DNA of 35,814 bases from an uncultured Mollicutes bacterium (GTDB lineage Bacteria; Bacillota_I; Bacilli_A; Acholeplasmatales; Anaeroplasmataceae). Shown in pieces: positions 17,941 through 24,566 of the stretch. The notes beneath the pieces are model-generated. The model saw only the letters and a program-made list of their open reading frames with translations. It was not told where the DNA came from and searched no databases. The first letter of the stretch is position 1, and each line of letters begins with the position of its first letter. The translations under genes and the position numbers were made by a program. The stretch lies in contig CAMWKG010000018.1 in assembly GCA_947174785.1 (NCBI GenBank), forward strand, positions 1-35,814, written 5' to 3'.

Positions 17941-18180
17941 AAATATAAAAATCCCTAGCCTAAGCTAAGGACGAAATTTCCGTGGTACCACCTTAATTCT
18001 ATAGATATAAATATCTATAGCACTCTTGTTCCTTAACGCGGAAAGACGTATGGTTCTACTCAAATTTCTTCCATCTCTCAAAGGTGTTTCGTTCTATTTT
18101 ATGTTATCTATTTTCACCTAACATAGACTCTCTAAAAACAATGCCAAATAGAACAATCCTTATCACAGATTTTATTATAT
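17941..18180 (-). promoter_or_regulatory. T-box riboswitch of asnS
   Basis: The leader senses uncharged tRNA and controls readthrough into asnS. The T-box sequence AAGGTGGTACCACGG is at 17980-17994 on the minus strand. It is followed by the terminator stem TCCTTAGC/GCTAGGGA (17964-17971 with 17952-17959, TTAG loop) and a T run at 17947-17951. An AAC triplet in AGAACGAAACACC (around 18085) is a plausible Asn specifier codon in stem I, agreeing with the gene; I did not fold stem I in full. Confidence 0.93.
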
Positions 18181-18186
18181 AATCCT

Positions 18187-18214
18187 ATTTTATAACAAAT
18201 CTTAAAAAAGTCAA
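18187..18214 (-). promoter_or_regulatory. asnS promoter
   Basis: TTGACT, 16 nt, TAAAAT on the minus strand, placing transcription start near 18180 at the 5' end of the T-box leader. A TATAAT at 18174-18179 is an alternative -10 but has no -35 at the right distance. Confidence 0.6.
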
Positions 18215-18477
18215 TTGTTTCCTTGATTTTTTATAATATATCAATTTAAAATTCCAACTCTTTTTAATCAGTTATGGAATACAAAACCAGATGAAACTAC
18301 CTCGCCCTATTTTACAGTTTACTTTTGTTCTTCTCTTGTTTATGTTATGAAATAATTGCAGTTAATATACTATATATCCGTATTTCATATAACTTTCATA
18401 AATTTTATTTATCCTTTAATTTTAAGTTATATTTTTCTTCTAATTCACATATCGTTTAGATGTAAGGAGTGATTCAA

Positions 18478-18897
18478 CTGGCAAGAATAGCTTATACCGA
18501 TAAGGAATTACAGCTACTAGCAAGGTTAATGCGAGCAGAAGCCGAGGGTGAAGGACAAAAAGGAATGCTATTGGTCGGCAATGTTTGTGTAAATCGAGCT
18601 GTTGCAAATTGCCTTGATTTTAAAAAAATTAATACGGTTGAAAAAGCGGTTATGCAAAAGCCCGGAGGATTTGAAGCAACATCAAAAGGATATTTTTATC
18701 AAGCAGCTCGTTCTGTAGATAAAAAACTTGCTAAACGTATTCTCGAAGGTGAAAAATTTCCTCCAGCCTCACACGCATTATGGTTCTATAATCCTCATGG
18801 TCAGGAATGTAGGAAAACCTGGTGGAACCAACAGCATAGTGGAACCTATAAACAACATTGCTTCTATGCTCCAAGTGAAAACGAAAATTGTTATTAA
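18478..18897 (+). CDS. cwlJ: Spore cortex-lytic enzyme CwlJ-like hydrolase
   Basis: A cell wall hydrolase of the SleB/CwlJ family, with the catalytic-glutamate motif RLMRAEAEGEGQKGMLLVGN near the N-terminus, then GGFEATSKGYFYQAAR and HALWFYNPHG. Length (139 aa) and domain make-up match CwlJ, which lacks the peptidoglycan-binding domain of SleB. In Bacillus, CwlJ sits in the spore coat and degrades cortex during germination, depending on GerQ, which is encoded next here. The likely start is a CTG at 18478, eight bases after AAGGAG, giving M-ARIAYTDKE. The only in-frame alternative, GTG at 18469, overlaps the Shine-Dalgarno sequence, and a TAA lies two codons upstream of that. It runs against the direction of replication, unlike its neighbours. 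Confidence 0.9.
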   Translation: MARIAYTDKELQLLARLMRAEAEGEGQKGMLLVGNVCVNRAVANCLDFKKINTVEKAVMQKPGGFEATSKGYFYQAARSVDKKLAKRILEGEKFPPASHALWFYNPHGQECRKTWWNQQHSGTYKQHCFYAPSENENCY

Positions 18898-18912
18898 GAA
18901 AGGAAAAAACAA

Positions 18913-19263
18913 ATGAATTATTTTTACCCAAATCCAAATCCATATGGCTATTACGGTGGAGGCTATACTGGCGGATATTATCCATATCAACAACAAAACA
19001 CCGATATGTCCGATGAACAATCCTATATTGAAAATATTTTACGTTTAAATCTAGGAAAAATGGTTTCTGTTTATATGAATTTTGAAAATTCACAATGGGG
19101 ATCTAAAATATTCAAAGGCAAATTAGAGGCTGCTGGAAAGGATCATATTATCATTTCTGACCCTTCTAACAATATGCGTTATTTATTACTTACAATTTAC
19201 TTAAATTATGTAACATTTGATGAAGAAATTAATTACTATTATCCTTATCAAAACACAAAATAA
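18913..19263 (+). CDS. gerQ: Spore coat protein GerQ
   Basis: A 116-residue protein with a Tyr/Gly/Pro/Asn-rich N-terminus (1-30) and the conserved GerQ domain at about 37-107: SYIENILRLNLGKMVSVYM, then KLEAAGKDHIIISDP and the ending YVTFDEEI. In Bacillus, GerQ is a coat protein cross-linked by transglutaminase and needed for CwlJ localisation. It starts 15 bases after cwlJ with AAAGGA as ribosome binding site, so the pair is a bicistronic unit. Its presence suggests the organism sporulates or descends recently from spore formers; no other sporulation gene is in the window. Confidence 0.93.
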   Translation: MNYFYPNPNPYGYYGGGYTGGYYPYQQQNTDMSDEQSYIENILRLNLGKMVSVYMNFENSQWGSKIFKGKLEAAGKDHIIISDPSNNMRYLLLTIYLNYVTFDEEINYYYPYQNTK

Positions 19264-19284
19264 AATCCTTAAATTGAAATAACA

Positions 19285-19330
19285 ATAAAAGCCAAAATAC
19301 ATTGATTTTTCAATATATTTTGGCTTTTAT
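19285..19330. terminator. Bidirectional terminator between gerQ and khpB
   Basis: A 15-bp perfect stem ATAAAAGCCAAAATA/TATTTTGGCTTTTAT continued by four more pairs after one mismatch, with a 6-nt loop. T-rich on both strands, it serves the convergent gerQ and khpB genes. Confidence 0.85.
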
Positions 19331-19349
19331 CATTTTATATTTTTTTCAA

Positions 19350-19952
19350 TTAAACATTCTTTGGTTTAATTACAATAGCACGTGTTTCTCCTTCGCCTTC
19401 TGACTCGGTATAAACATCACGCCATTCACTTAATTTCTCATGAATTACACGTCTTTCATATGAATTCATTGGTTTTAATTTTACACTTATTTTTGTTTTC
19501 GCAACCTCTTTAGCTGTTTTAGTTGCAAGTATTTCTAGCTGATGGGCTCTATTACTTTTATAAGCTCCAATATCTAGAGTAGAAACAAGCTTATCCTTTG
19601 TATATGTTGAAATTAAGGTTCTTACTAAAATTTGTAAAGCATCCAACGTTTTTCCTTTTACACCAATTAGTAAAGGATTTTCGTTACTATCAATATTGAA
19701 ATAGATTTGAGAATCTCCTACTGTTCTTGCTTCTATTTGGTAACCAACATTTAATGCTATTAAAATGTTTTCTAAATATTTCTTACCCTCAAGTGCAAGA
19801 TTCACATCAACCAAAGCCTCACAATTTAAGCCTTCTGGTAATTCTCCTAAAACATTAATAAATATTTTGTCACTTGATAGATGTAATTTTTTTACTGCTT
19901 CCTCTAGAGCTTCCTCTGTTGTTTTTGCAATTATTTCTACTTTCTTTTGCAT
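19350..19952 (-). CDS. khpB: RNA-binding protein KhpB (Jag)
   Basis: A 200-residue RNA-binding protein with three parts: a Jag N-terminal domain (1-50, VEIIAKTTEEALEEAVKKL), a KH-II domain at about 75-135 with the loop LIGVKGKTLDALQ, and an R3H domain at about 140-200 (YERRVIHEKLSEW). KhpB proteins bind RNA with KhpA and affect cell elongation and division in streptococci; the precise role here is unknown. It lies 12 bases after yidC, the conserved rpmH-rnpA-yidC-jag order of Firmicutes origins. Confidence 0.95.
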   Translation of the reverse strand: MQKKVEIIAKTTEEALEEAVKKLHLSSDKIFINVLGELPEGLNCEALVDVNLALEGKKYLENILIALNVGYQIEARTVGDSQIYFNIDSNENPLLIGVKGKTLDALQILVRTLISTYTKDKLVSTLDIGAYKSNRAHQLEILATKTAKEVAKTKISVKLKPMNSYERRVIHEKLSEWRDVYTESEGEGETRAIVIKPKNV

Positions 19953-19964
19953 AATACACCTCTT

Positions 19965-20960
19965 CTATATTACAGTGCTCTTTTTTTGAGCCTTGTAATA
20001 ATTAATTTCATTCAGTTTACGTCCTACAAAACTCTGGAATATTTGATAAATTGCTCCAATTAACCAATACAAAGCCAAAGATGTTGAAGATAAAGACATA
20101 AATACAAACATAATTGTCATAACATAACTCATCATCTTCATTTGCTTTTGTTGTTGTTCTTGTTGAGAATTTGTAGCTCGTGGATTCTTATAATCCTTTA
20201 AATATTTTGGTTTTCTTTGTGCTAATTTTTGAGATAAGATTGTCAATGCACCAAAGGCTACTGCAAGTACCACTGCAAAAATCTTATCTTGAATTGCTGT
20301 TGCATCAAAGAATGATGTATTTAACTCAAAGAAATTAAATATTTTTGTATTTTGTAAGGCAAATGTTCCATATTGGACTACATCTACACCATTTACATTT
20401 GTTGATGAAGTTGCATTAATACGTCTTACAACCTCATACATTGCCATAAAGATTGGAAATTGGATAAACATAGGTAATATACATCCTATTGGATTTACCT
20501 TATATTTCTTATAAAGTTTCATCATTTCCATTTGCATTTGCTGTTGAGATTGAGGATCCTTACGATTTCCATACTTTCTTTGAATTCGAGTCATTTCTGG
20601 TTGCATTAAAGTCATCTTCAAACTCATACTGTTTTGTTTAGAATAAATTGGCCATGCTATAGTTCTTACAATTAATGTTGTAAATAATATACCCCAAAAG
20701 AAAGAATTTCCTAAGCCTTTACCAATGTGTGAACAAATCCATGCAATTGGCCAAGATAAAATAGATACTGGCCATCCCCACATCGCCTCCCATGAAGAAT
20801 CAAAACGGAAGTCTTGTGAATACCCTGCCCAATTATCTACATATGGTCTATTTGTCCAGCTATTAGAATTTGTTCTACAACTCGTTAAACCTAGTAGTAA
20901 AACGAACAAAAATCCCAGCATCATAAGCTTATGCTTATGCCTATTTAAAAATTGAATCAT
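19965..20960 (-). CDS. yidC: Membrane protein insertase YidC (lipoprotein type)
   Basis: A 331-residue YidC/SpoIIIJ-type insertase that integrates proteins into the cytoplasmic membrane alone or with SecYEG. It has a signal peptide with lipobox LTSC (Cys28), the Gram-positive form, and lacks the large periplasmic domain of Proteobacteria. Membrane segments follow at about 80-105, 165-185 (GCILPMFIQFPIFMAMYEVVRR), 230-250 and 290-315. The C-terminus is basic. Its first codons overlap the end of rnpA by 20 bases, with AAAGGAG inside the rnpA frame, pointing to coupled translation. Confidence 0.95.
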   Translation of the reverse strand: MIQFLNRHKHKLMMLGFLFVLLLGLTSCRTNSNSWTNRPYVDNWAGYSQDFRFDSSWEAMWGWPVSILSWPIAWICSHIGKGLGNSFFWGILFTTLIVRTIAWPIYSKQNSMSLKMTLMQPEMTRIQRKYGNRKDPQSQQQMQMEMMKLYKKYKVNPIGCILPMFIQFPIFMAMYEVVRRINATSSTNVNGVDVVQYGTFALQNTKIFNFFELNTSFFDATAIQDKIFAVVLAVAFGALTILSQKLAQRKPKYLKDYKNPRATNSQQEQQQKQMKMMSYVMTIMFVFMSLSSTSLALYWLIGAIYQIFQSFVGRKLNEINYYKAQKKSTVI

Positions 20961-21303
20961 TTTTTTCTCCTTTCACAAGTAATTTTTGCTTTCGAAATAG
21001 GTGTTGTAATTCTCTTTCAATACCTTGAAAATCTAATTCTACAACCTTTCCTCTAGCAACAATAAAAACGTCCACATTAGGAATTACATTTAAAGTTCTA
21101 ATTACTGCTCTAATTTGACGTTTTAAATGATTTCTCACTACTGCATTACCTATTTTTTTTCCGACACTCATCGCATAACGAAAATGGTTGGTTTCGTGTT
21201 GTTCTTTCATGTATATTGTAAAGTAAGGATTGCTCGAAAAACGATGATTTTTTAGTATTTCTTCTATTTCCTTACTCTTCTTTACGCGATATTGTTTTTT
21301 CAT
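20941..21303 (-). CDS. rnpA: Ribonuclease P protein component
   Basis: A 120-residue basic protein that assists the RNase P RNA in 5' maturation of tRNAs. The family's RNR-type motif is clear in GKKIGNAVVRNHLKRQIR (about 48-65), and the start MKKQYRVKKSKEIEEIL is typical. It lies between rpmH and yidC, overlapping yidC by 20 bases. A hairpin between rpmH and this gene (21333-21378) may reduce its expression relative to L34. The ribosome binding site, AGGG, is weak. Confidence 0.97.
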   Translation of the reverse strand: MKKQYRVKKSKEIEEILKNHRFSSNPYFTIYMKEQHETNHFRYAMSVGKKIGNAVVRNHLKRQIRAVIRTLNVIPNVDVFIVARGKVVELDFQGIERELQHLFRKQKLLVKGEKNDSIFK

Positions 21304-21332
21304 AGATTATACCCTGCAGATTCTTATAATAA

Positions 21333-21378
21333 ACAAAAAAGTACAACCAAAAATCACTATATATTGTTCTGGTTGTAC
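21333..21378 (-). terminator. Hairpin terminator/attenuator between rpmH and rnpA
   Basis: A 9-bp perfect stem GTACAACCA/TGGTTGTAC with a ~20-nt loop followed by TTTTTTG on the minus strand, 27 bases after the rpmH stop. Since rnpA follows without a clear promoter of its own, partial readthrough is likely. Confidence 0.7.
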
Positions 21379-21404
21379 AAGTTTTGTCAATATTTATTAT
21401 AAAA

Positions 21405-21539
21405 TTATACAGTTAATTGTTTTCTACCTTTTTTACGTCTACGAGCTAAAACTTTACGACCATTCTTAGTAGCCATTCTAGCACGGAAACCATGAGTAAC
21501 TTTTCTTTTACGTCTATTAGGTTGATAAGTTCTTTTCAT
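21405..21539 (-). CDS. rpmH: 50S ribosomal protein L34
   Basis: A 44-residue very basic protein starting [20 protein letters not shown] and continuing [15 protein letters not shown] to the ending GRKQLTV, the near-universal L34 sequence. It is a component of the large ribosomal subunit. It is the first gene left of the origin, with a strong promoter (21579-21607) and heading rpmH-rnpA-yidC-khpB. Confidence 0.98.
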   Translation of the reverse strand: MKRTYQPNRRKRKVTHGFRARMATKNGRKVLARRRKKGRKQLTV

Positions 21540-21578
21540 AATTTCATACCTACCTTTCTTACGAAACCACGCTATAAT

Positions 21579-21607
21579 ATTCTAACAAAAAAGAACATGT
21601 ATGTCAA
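21579..21607 (-). promoter_or_regulatory. rpmH promoter
   Basis: Consensus TTGACA, 17 nt, TAGAAT with a TGT extension on the minus strand, about 40 bases upstream of the L34 start codon. Confidence 0.8.
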
Positions 21608-21844
21608 ATATTTTTTTATAATAATTAGAACAATTTTTTTAGAAGAAAATATTTTGATAAAAATGTTAAAAATTTTTTATTAAATGTGGATAACTTATAG
21701 ACAAATTTATCCACTTGTATATTTGTAGAAAAATTAAAAAAATGGCTAAAAATAGGGCTTTTTTCTTGATTTTATCCACATTTTTATGAAAAATTAGACA
21801 AAAACTCTCCAAAGTTATCCACATTTTTTGTGGAAAAATAAATC
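21608..21844. other. oriC: Origin of replication, upstream DnaA-box field (oriC part 1)
   Basis: This gap between rpmH and dnaA holds three perfect DnaA boxes, TTATCCACA at 21772-21780 and 21815-21823 (plus) and 21685-21693 (minus). There are also two one-mismatch boxes at 21707-21715 (TTATCCACT, plus) and 21829-21837 (TTTTCCACA, minus). The flank at 21608-21684 is almost pure A/T. Gene strand orientation flips here, consistent with the bidirectional origin. With the dnaA-dnaN gap it makes a bipartite Bacillus-like origin. Confidence 0.93.
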
Positions 21845-21872
21845 TTGTCAAATCAAAAAATTATGCTATCAT
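21845..21872 (+). promoter_or_regulatory. dnaA promoter
   Basis: TTGTCA, 16 nt, TATCAT immediately after the DnaA-box field, starting transcription near 21879. Its closeness to the box at 21829-21837 would allow autoregulation by DnaA, as known in other bacteria. Confidence 0.65.
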
Positions 21873-21894
21873 ATTTAAGAATGTGGGTGTTATT

Positions 21895-23205
21895 ATGGAA
21901 GAGTATCAAAACTTATGGAATCAAACAAGAGATAAATTATCATCTTACTTTGCAGAAGAAACTTTTGAAGAAATTTTTTCTGATGTAAAAAAGGTTATAC
22001 AAGAAGAAAATGGAATTATTTATGTTTTAACTCCATCCACTTATATAAAAACAAAGATAAATAATATTTATGCTCGAAAAATTGGAGAAATCGTAGCCAG
22101 TCTTACTGATAAACGTGTAAAATTTAAGTTTGTTTGTGATGGTGAAATTCAACCAAAAAAGATAAAGGAAATAAAATTGAATAAGAATAATTTGAAAAGT
22201 AATTATACCTTTGAATCTTTAGTAGTTGGAGATTCTAATCGCTTAAGCTACTTAACTAGCTTAAAGGTTGCAGATCAGCCTGGTGAATTTGTTAACCCGC
22301 TTTACATTTTTGGAGGAGTTGGACTTGGTAAAACCCATCTAATGCATGCTATTGGTAATCAAATTGTTGAAAACAATATAAATAATAATGTTTTATATAT
22401 TCAGGCTTCTGATTTCGTTTCTGATTATGTAAATGCTGTTCAAGCCCATAATACAGCTGCGTTCGCTGAAAAATATGAAAATTTAGATGCGTTGTTAGTC
22501 GACGATATTCAAATGCTTGCTCAACGTACAAAATCACAAGAAGAGTTTTTCAAATTATTTAATGATTTAATAGGGAGACAAAAACAAATTGTTATTACTT
22601 CTGATTGTCCCGCTAAAAAGCTTACAGGAATTATGGATCGTTTAACTTCTAGATTTCAAATGGGAGTAAGTGTAGATATCCAACAGCCTGATTTATCTCA
22701 AAGAGTTAATATACTAAAAAGAAAACTAGCAGAAAACTCTAATAAACAATTAGATGAGAGAATTTTATCCTATATTGCAGAAAATTTTGTAGATAATGTT
22801 AGAGAGCTTGAAGGTGGTTTGAATCGCGTTTTATGGTATAGTGAGGTTTATAATAAAGAACCAACTTTAGAACTTGCAAAAGAAGCTTTAGAAGTGTTAA
22901 TTAAAGCTCAACAGGCACAAGGAAAAAATAACTATGAAGCGGCAATTAGTGTAATTTCTAATACTTATAGTATTAGCAGTGCAGATTTATTAGGAAAAGC
23001 TAGAAATGCGAAGTATGTTTTACCTAGACACATTGCTATGTATATTTTGAAGAATCATTACGATTTGACTTACTCAAAAATTGGAGCAATTTTCAATGGA
23101 AGAGACCATACAACAGTAATGAATGGATGTACAAAAATTGAAGAAGAATTAAAATCTAACGCCCAACTAAAAATGGCGATTGATACAATTTTAAAGAAAA
23201 TATAA
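21895..23205 (+). CDS. dnaA: Chromosomal replication initiator DnaA
   Basis: A 436-residue AAA+ initiator that binds DnaA boxes and opens the origin. Domain I is at 1-80 (YQNLWNQTRDKLSS), with a short domain II linker. Domain III has Walker A GGVGLGKTH (about 140-148) and Walker B LLVDDIQML. The C-terminal domain IV carries the DNA-binding signature GRDHTTVMNGCTKIEEEL. I prefer the ATG at 21895 (MEEYQNL) over an in-frame GTG at 21883, because GGGTG five bases before the ATG acts as the ribosome binding site. The 15-nt leader in front recurs identically before yaaA. Confidence 0.97.
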   Translation: MEEYQNLWNQTRDKLSSYFAEETFEEIFSDVKKVIQEENGIIYVLTPSTYIKTKINNIYARKIGEIVASLTDKRVKFKFVCDGEIQPKKIKEIKLNKNNLKSNYTFESLVVGDSNRLSYLTSLKVADQPGEFVNPLYIFGGVGLGKTHLMHAIGNQIVENNINNNVLYIQASDFVSDYVNAVQAHNTAAFAEKYENLDALLVDDIQMLAQRTKSQEEFFKLFNDLIGRQKQIVITSDCPAKKLTGIMDRLTSRFQMGVSVDIQQPDLSQRVNILKRKLAENSNKQLDERILSYIAENFVDNVRELEGGLNRVLWYSEVYNKEPTLELAKEALEVLIKAQQAQGKNNYEAAISVISNTYSISSADLLGKARNAKYVLPRHIAMYILKNHYDLTYSKIGAIFNGRDHTTVMNGCTKIEEELKSNAQLKMAIDTILKKI

Positions 23206-23350
23206 TTTTGTGGATAAAAGCAATAGATTTCCACAAAGAATTATGATATAATTTTATTGATATTTCGTGATATTTAAGACTTATCCACATATCCACTCTC
23301 CTAATAATAACTATTAAGAGTAATAAATATAATTTTTTAAAAGAAAAAAG
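23206..23350. other. oriC: Origin of replication, downstream DnaA-box field and unwinding element
   Basis: Between dnaA and dnaN there are perfect DnaA boxes at 23209-23217 (minus) and 23281-23289 (plus), and weaker ones at 23227-23235 and 23289-23297. The tandem pair TTATCCACA-TATCCACT is followed by CTCC and then CTA-ATA-ATA-a-CTA-TTA (23301-23316) and an AT-rich tract (23317-23350). This arrangement of boxes, short GC-containing gap, 3-nt repeats and AT-rich DNA mirrors the Bacillus subtilis basal unwinding system, where DnaA-trios load DnaA on single strands. Confidence 0.75.
23244..23252 (+). promoter_or_regulatory. Possible dnaN promoter, extended -10
   Basis: TGATATAAT between DnaA boxes in the dnaA-dnaN gap; no strong -35. 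It would start transcription about 100 bases before dnaN, through the unwinding element. Confidence 0.45.
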
Positions 23351-23361
23351 GAGTTCCAATT

Positions 23362-24501
23362 ATGAATTTTACAATTGACCGCGAAGTCTTACTAGAAAAT
23401 TTAAATGTTATCTCTAGAGGTTTGCCAGCTAAGAGCCCTATGCCTATATTAACTGGTATAAAAATGGAAGTAACAACCACGGATTTATATATGACATCAT
23501 CCAATACAGATATTTCTGTAGAAACTTTTGTATCAGATGCATCTTTACATGTGGAAAAACCAGGAAAGACAGTTGTTCCAGGAAGATTCTTCATTGATAT
23601 TATTAGAAAAATTAATTCTAAAACAGTTAGTTTTTGTTTAGTGGAAGATAAAATTCTTGTCATAAAAGCTGATCGTGGTGAATACAAGCTTCATATTATG
23701 GATCCTCTAGATTATCCTAATATAGATTTTGTTACATTAGAAAATCCTTTAGAGTTACCAGCAGAAAGAATTAAAGCCTTAATTAAACAAACAAGCTTTG
23801 CCACTGCACAAAGTGAAAAGAAACCAATTTTAACTGGTGTACATCTAACTTTAAATGATGATAGACTAACTGTAACCGCAACAGATTCTTTCAGATTAGC
23901 TCAGGTTTTATTAGATGTACCTACTTATAGACCATTTAGTATTACTATTCCAAATAAATCTTTAGATGAACTTGCAAAAGCTATTGATAATTATAATGAG
24001 AATGTAACATTATATTTTGCTGTAAATAAATTATTAGTTAAATTTAAAAATGTATTATTCCAAACAAGATTATTAGATGGAAATTATCCAGACACTTCTC
24101 GTATCATTCCTTCATCTTTCCCTATCATTTTAAAATTTGATAAGGATGAGATGCTAGATGCAGTAGAACGTGTATCCTTACTTTCTCCAAGAGAAAAAAT
24201 GAGTGCTAGTGAATTATCTTATAGCATTATAAAATTGACTGTAACTCAAGATAGAAGTGTTGTGTTATCTACAACAAATGCTTCTATAGGTGATGCACAA
24301 GAAGAATTGATTCCACTTGAAACAAAGATGAATGGACCTTTAACAATAGGTTTCTCTTCAAGATATTTAGTTGAAGCTTTACGTAGTTTTGATTCTAACG
24401 AAATTTCTCTAAATTGTTCTGAAGGTATTCGTCCATTTGTTATTACAGGCGAAAAGGATCCTAATTTAACTCAGTTAATTTTACCAGTTCGAATGGATTA
24501 A
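23362..24501 (+). CDS. dnaN: DNA polymerase III sliding clamp (beta subunit)
   Basis: A 379-residue clamp composed of three similar domains (about 1-120, 130-250, 255-379) that dimerises around DNA and tethers the polymerase. The N-terminus MNFTIDREVLLENLNVISRGLP and the C-terminal QLILPVRM match the family. AAGGAG lies eight bases before the ATG. It is followed by a terminator and then an ABC exporter, instead of the usual yaaA-recF, so in this genome it is separated from recF. Confidence 0.97.
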   Translation: MNFTIDREVLLENLNVISRGLPAKSPMPILTGIKMEVTTTDLYMTSSNTDISVETFVSDASLHVEKPGKTVVPGRFFIDIIRKINSKTVSFCLVEDKILVIKADRGEYKLHIMDPLDYPNIDFVTLENPLELPAERIKALIKQTSFATAQSEKKPILTGVHLTLNDDRLTVTATDSFRLAQVLLDVPTYRPFSITIPNKSLDELAKAIDNYNENVTLYFAVNKLLVKFKNVLFQTRLLDGNYPDTSRIIPSSFPIILKFDKDEMLDAVERVSLLSPREKMSASELSYSIIKLTVTQDRSVVLSTTNASIGDAQEELIPLETKMNGPLTIGFSSRYLVEALRSFDSNEISLNCSEGIRPFVITGEKDPNLTQLILPVRMD

Positions 24502-24517
24502 TATAGAGTAATGTGAT

Positions 24518-24552
24518 GAGGCTAATTTGAAATATAATTAACCTCTTTTTTT
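24518..24552 (+). terminator. Terminator after dnaN
   Basis: GAGG-c-TAATT pairs with AATTA-a-CCTC (one C/A mismatch) around an 8-nt loop, then seven T. The AGGAG ribosome binding site of the next gene begins right after the T run. Confidence 0.7.
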
Positions 24553-24566
24553 AGGAGAGCATAATT

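Noticed and set aside
18731-19093. Minus-strand open frames over cwlJ-gerQ
   Set aside because: They mirror the Tyr/Gly-rich gerQ coding sequence; no ribosome binding site or family resemblance, while cwlJ and gerQ are clear on the plus strand.
21492-21851. Open frames of about 60 codons within the origin region on both strands
   Set aside because: They run through the rpmH promoter and DnaA boxes, with compositions explained by AT-richness.
21883-21894. GTG at 21883 as dnaA start
   Set aside because: It falls inside the GTGGGTG leader that acts as ribosome binding site for the ATG at 21895, and the same leader precedes yaaA without being translated.
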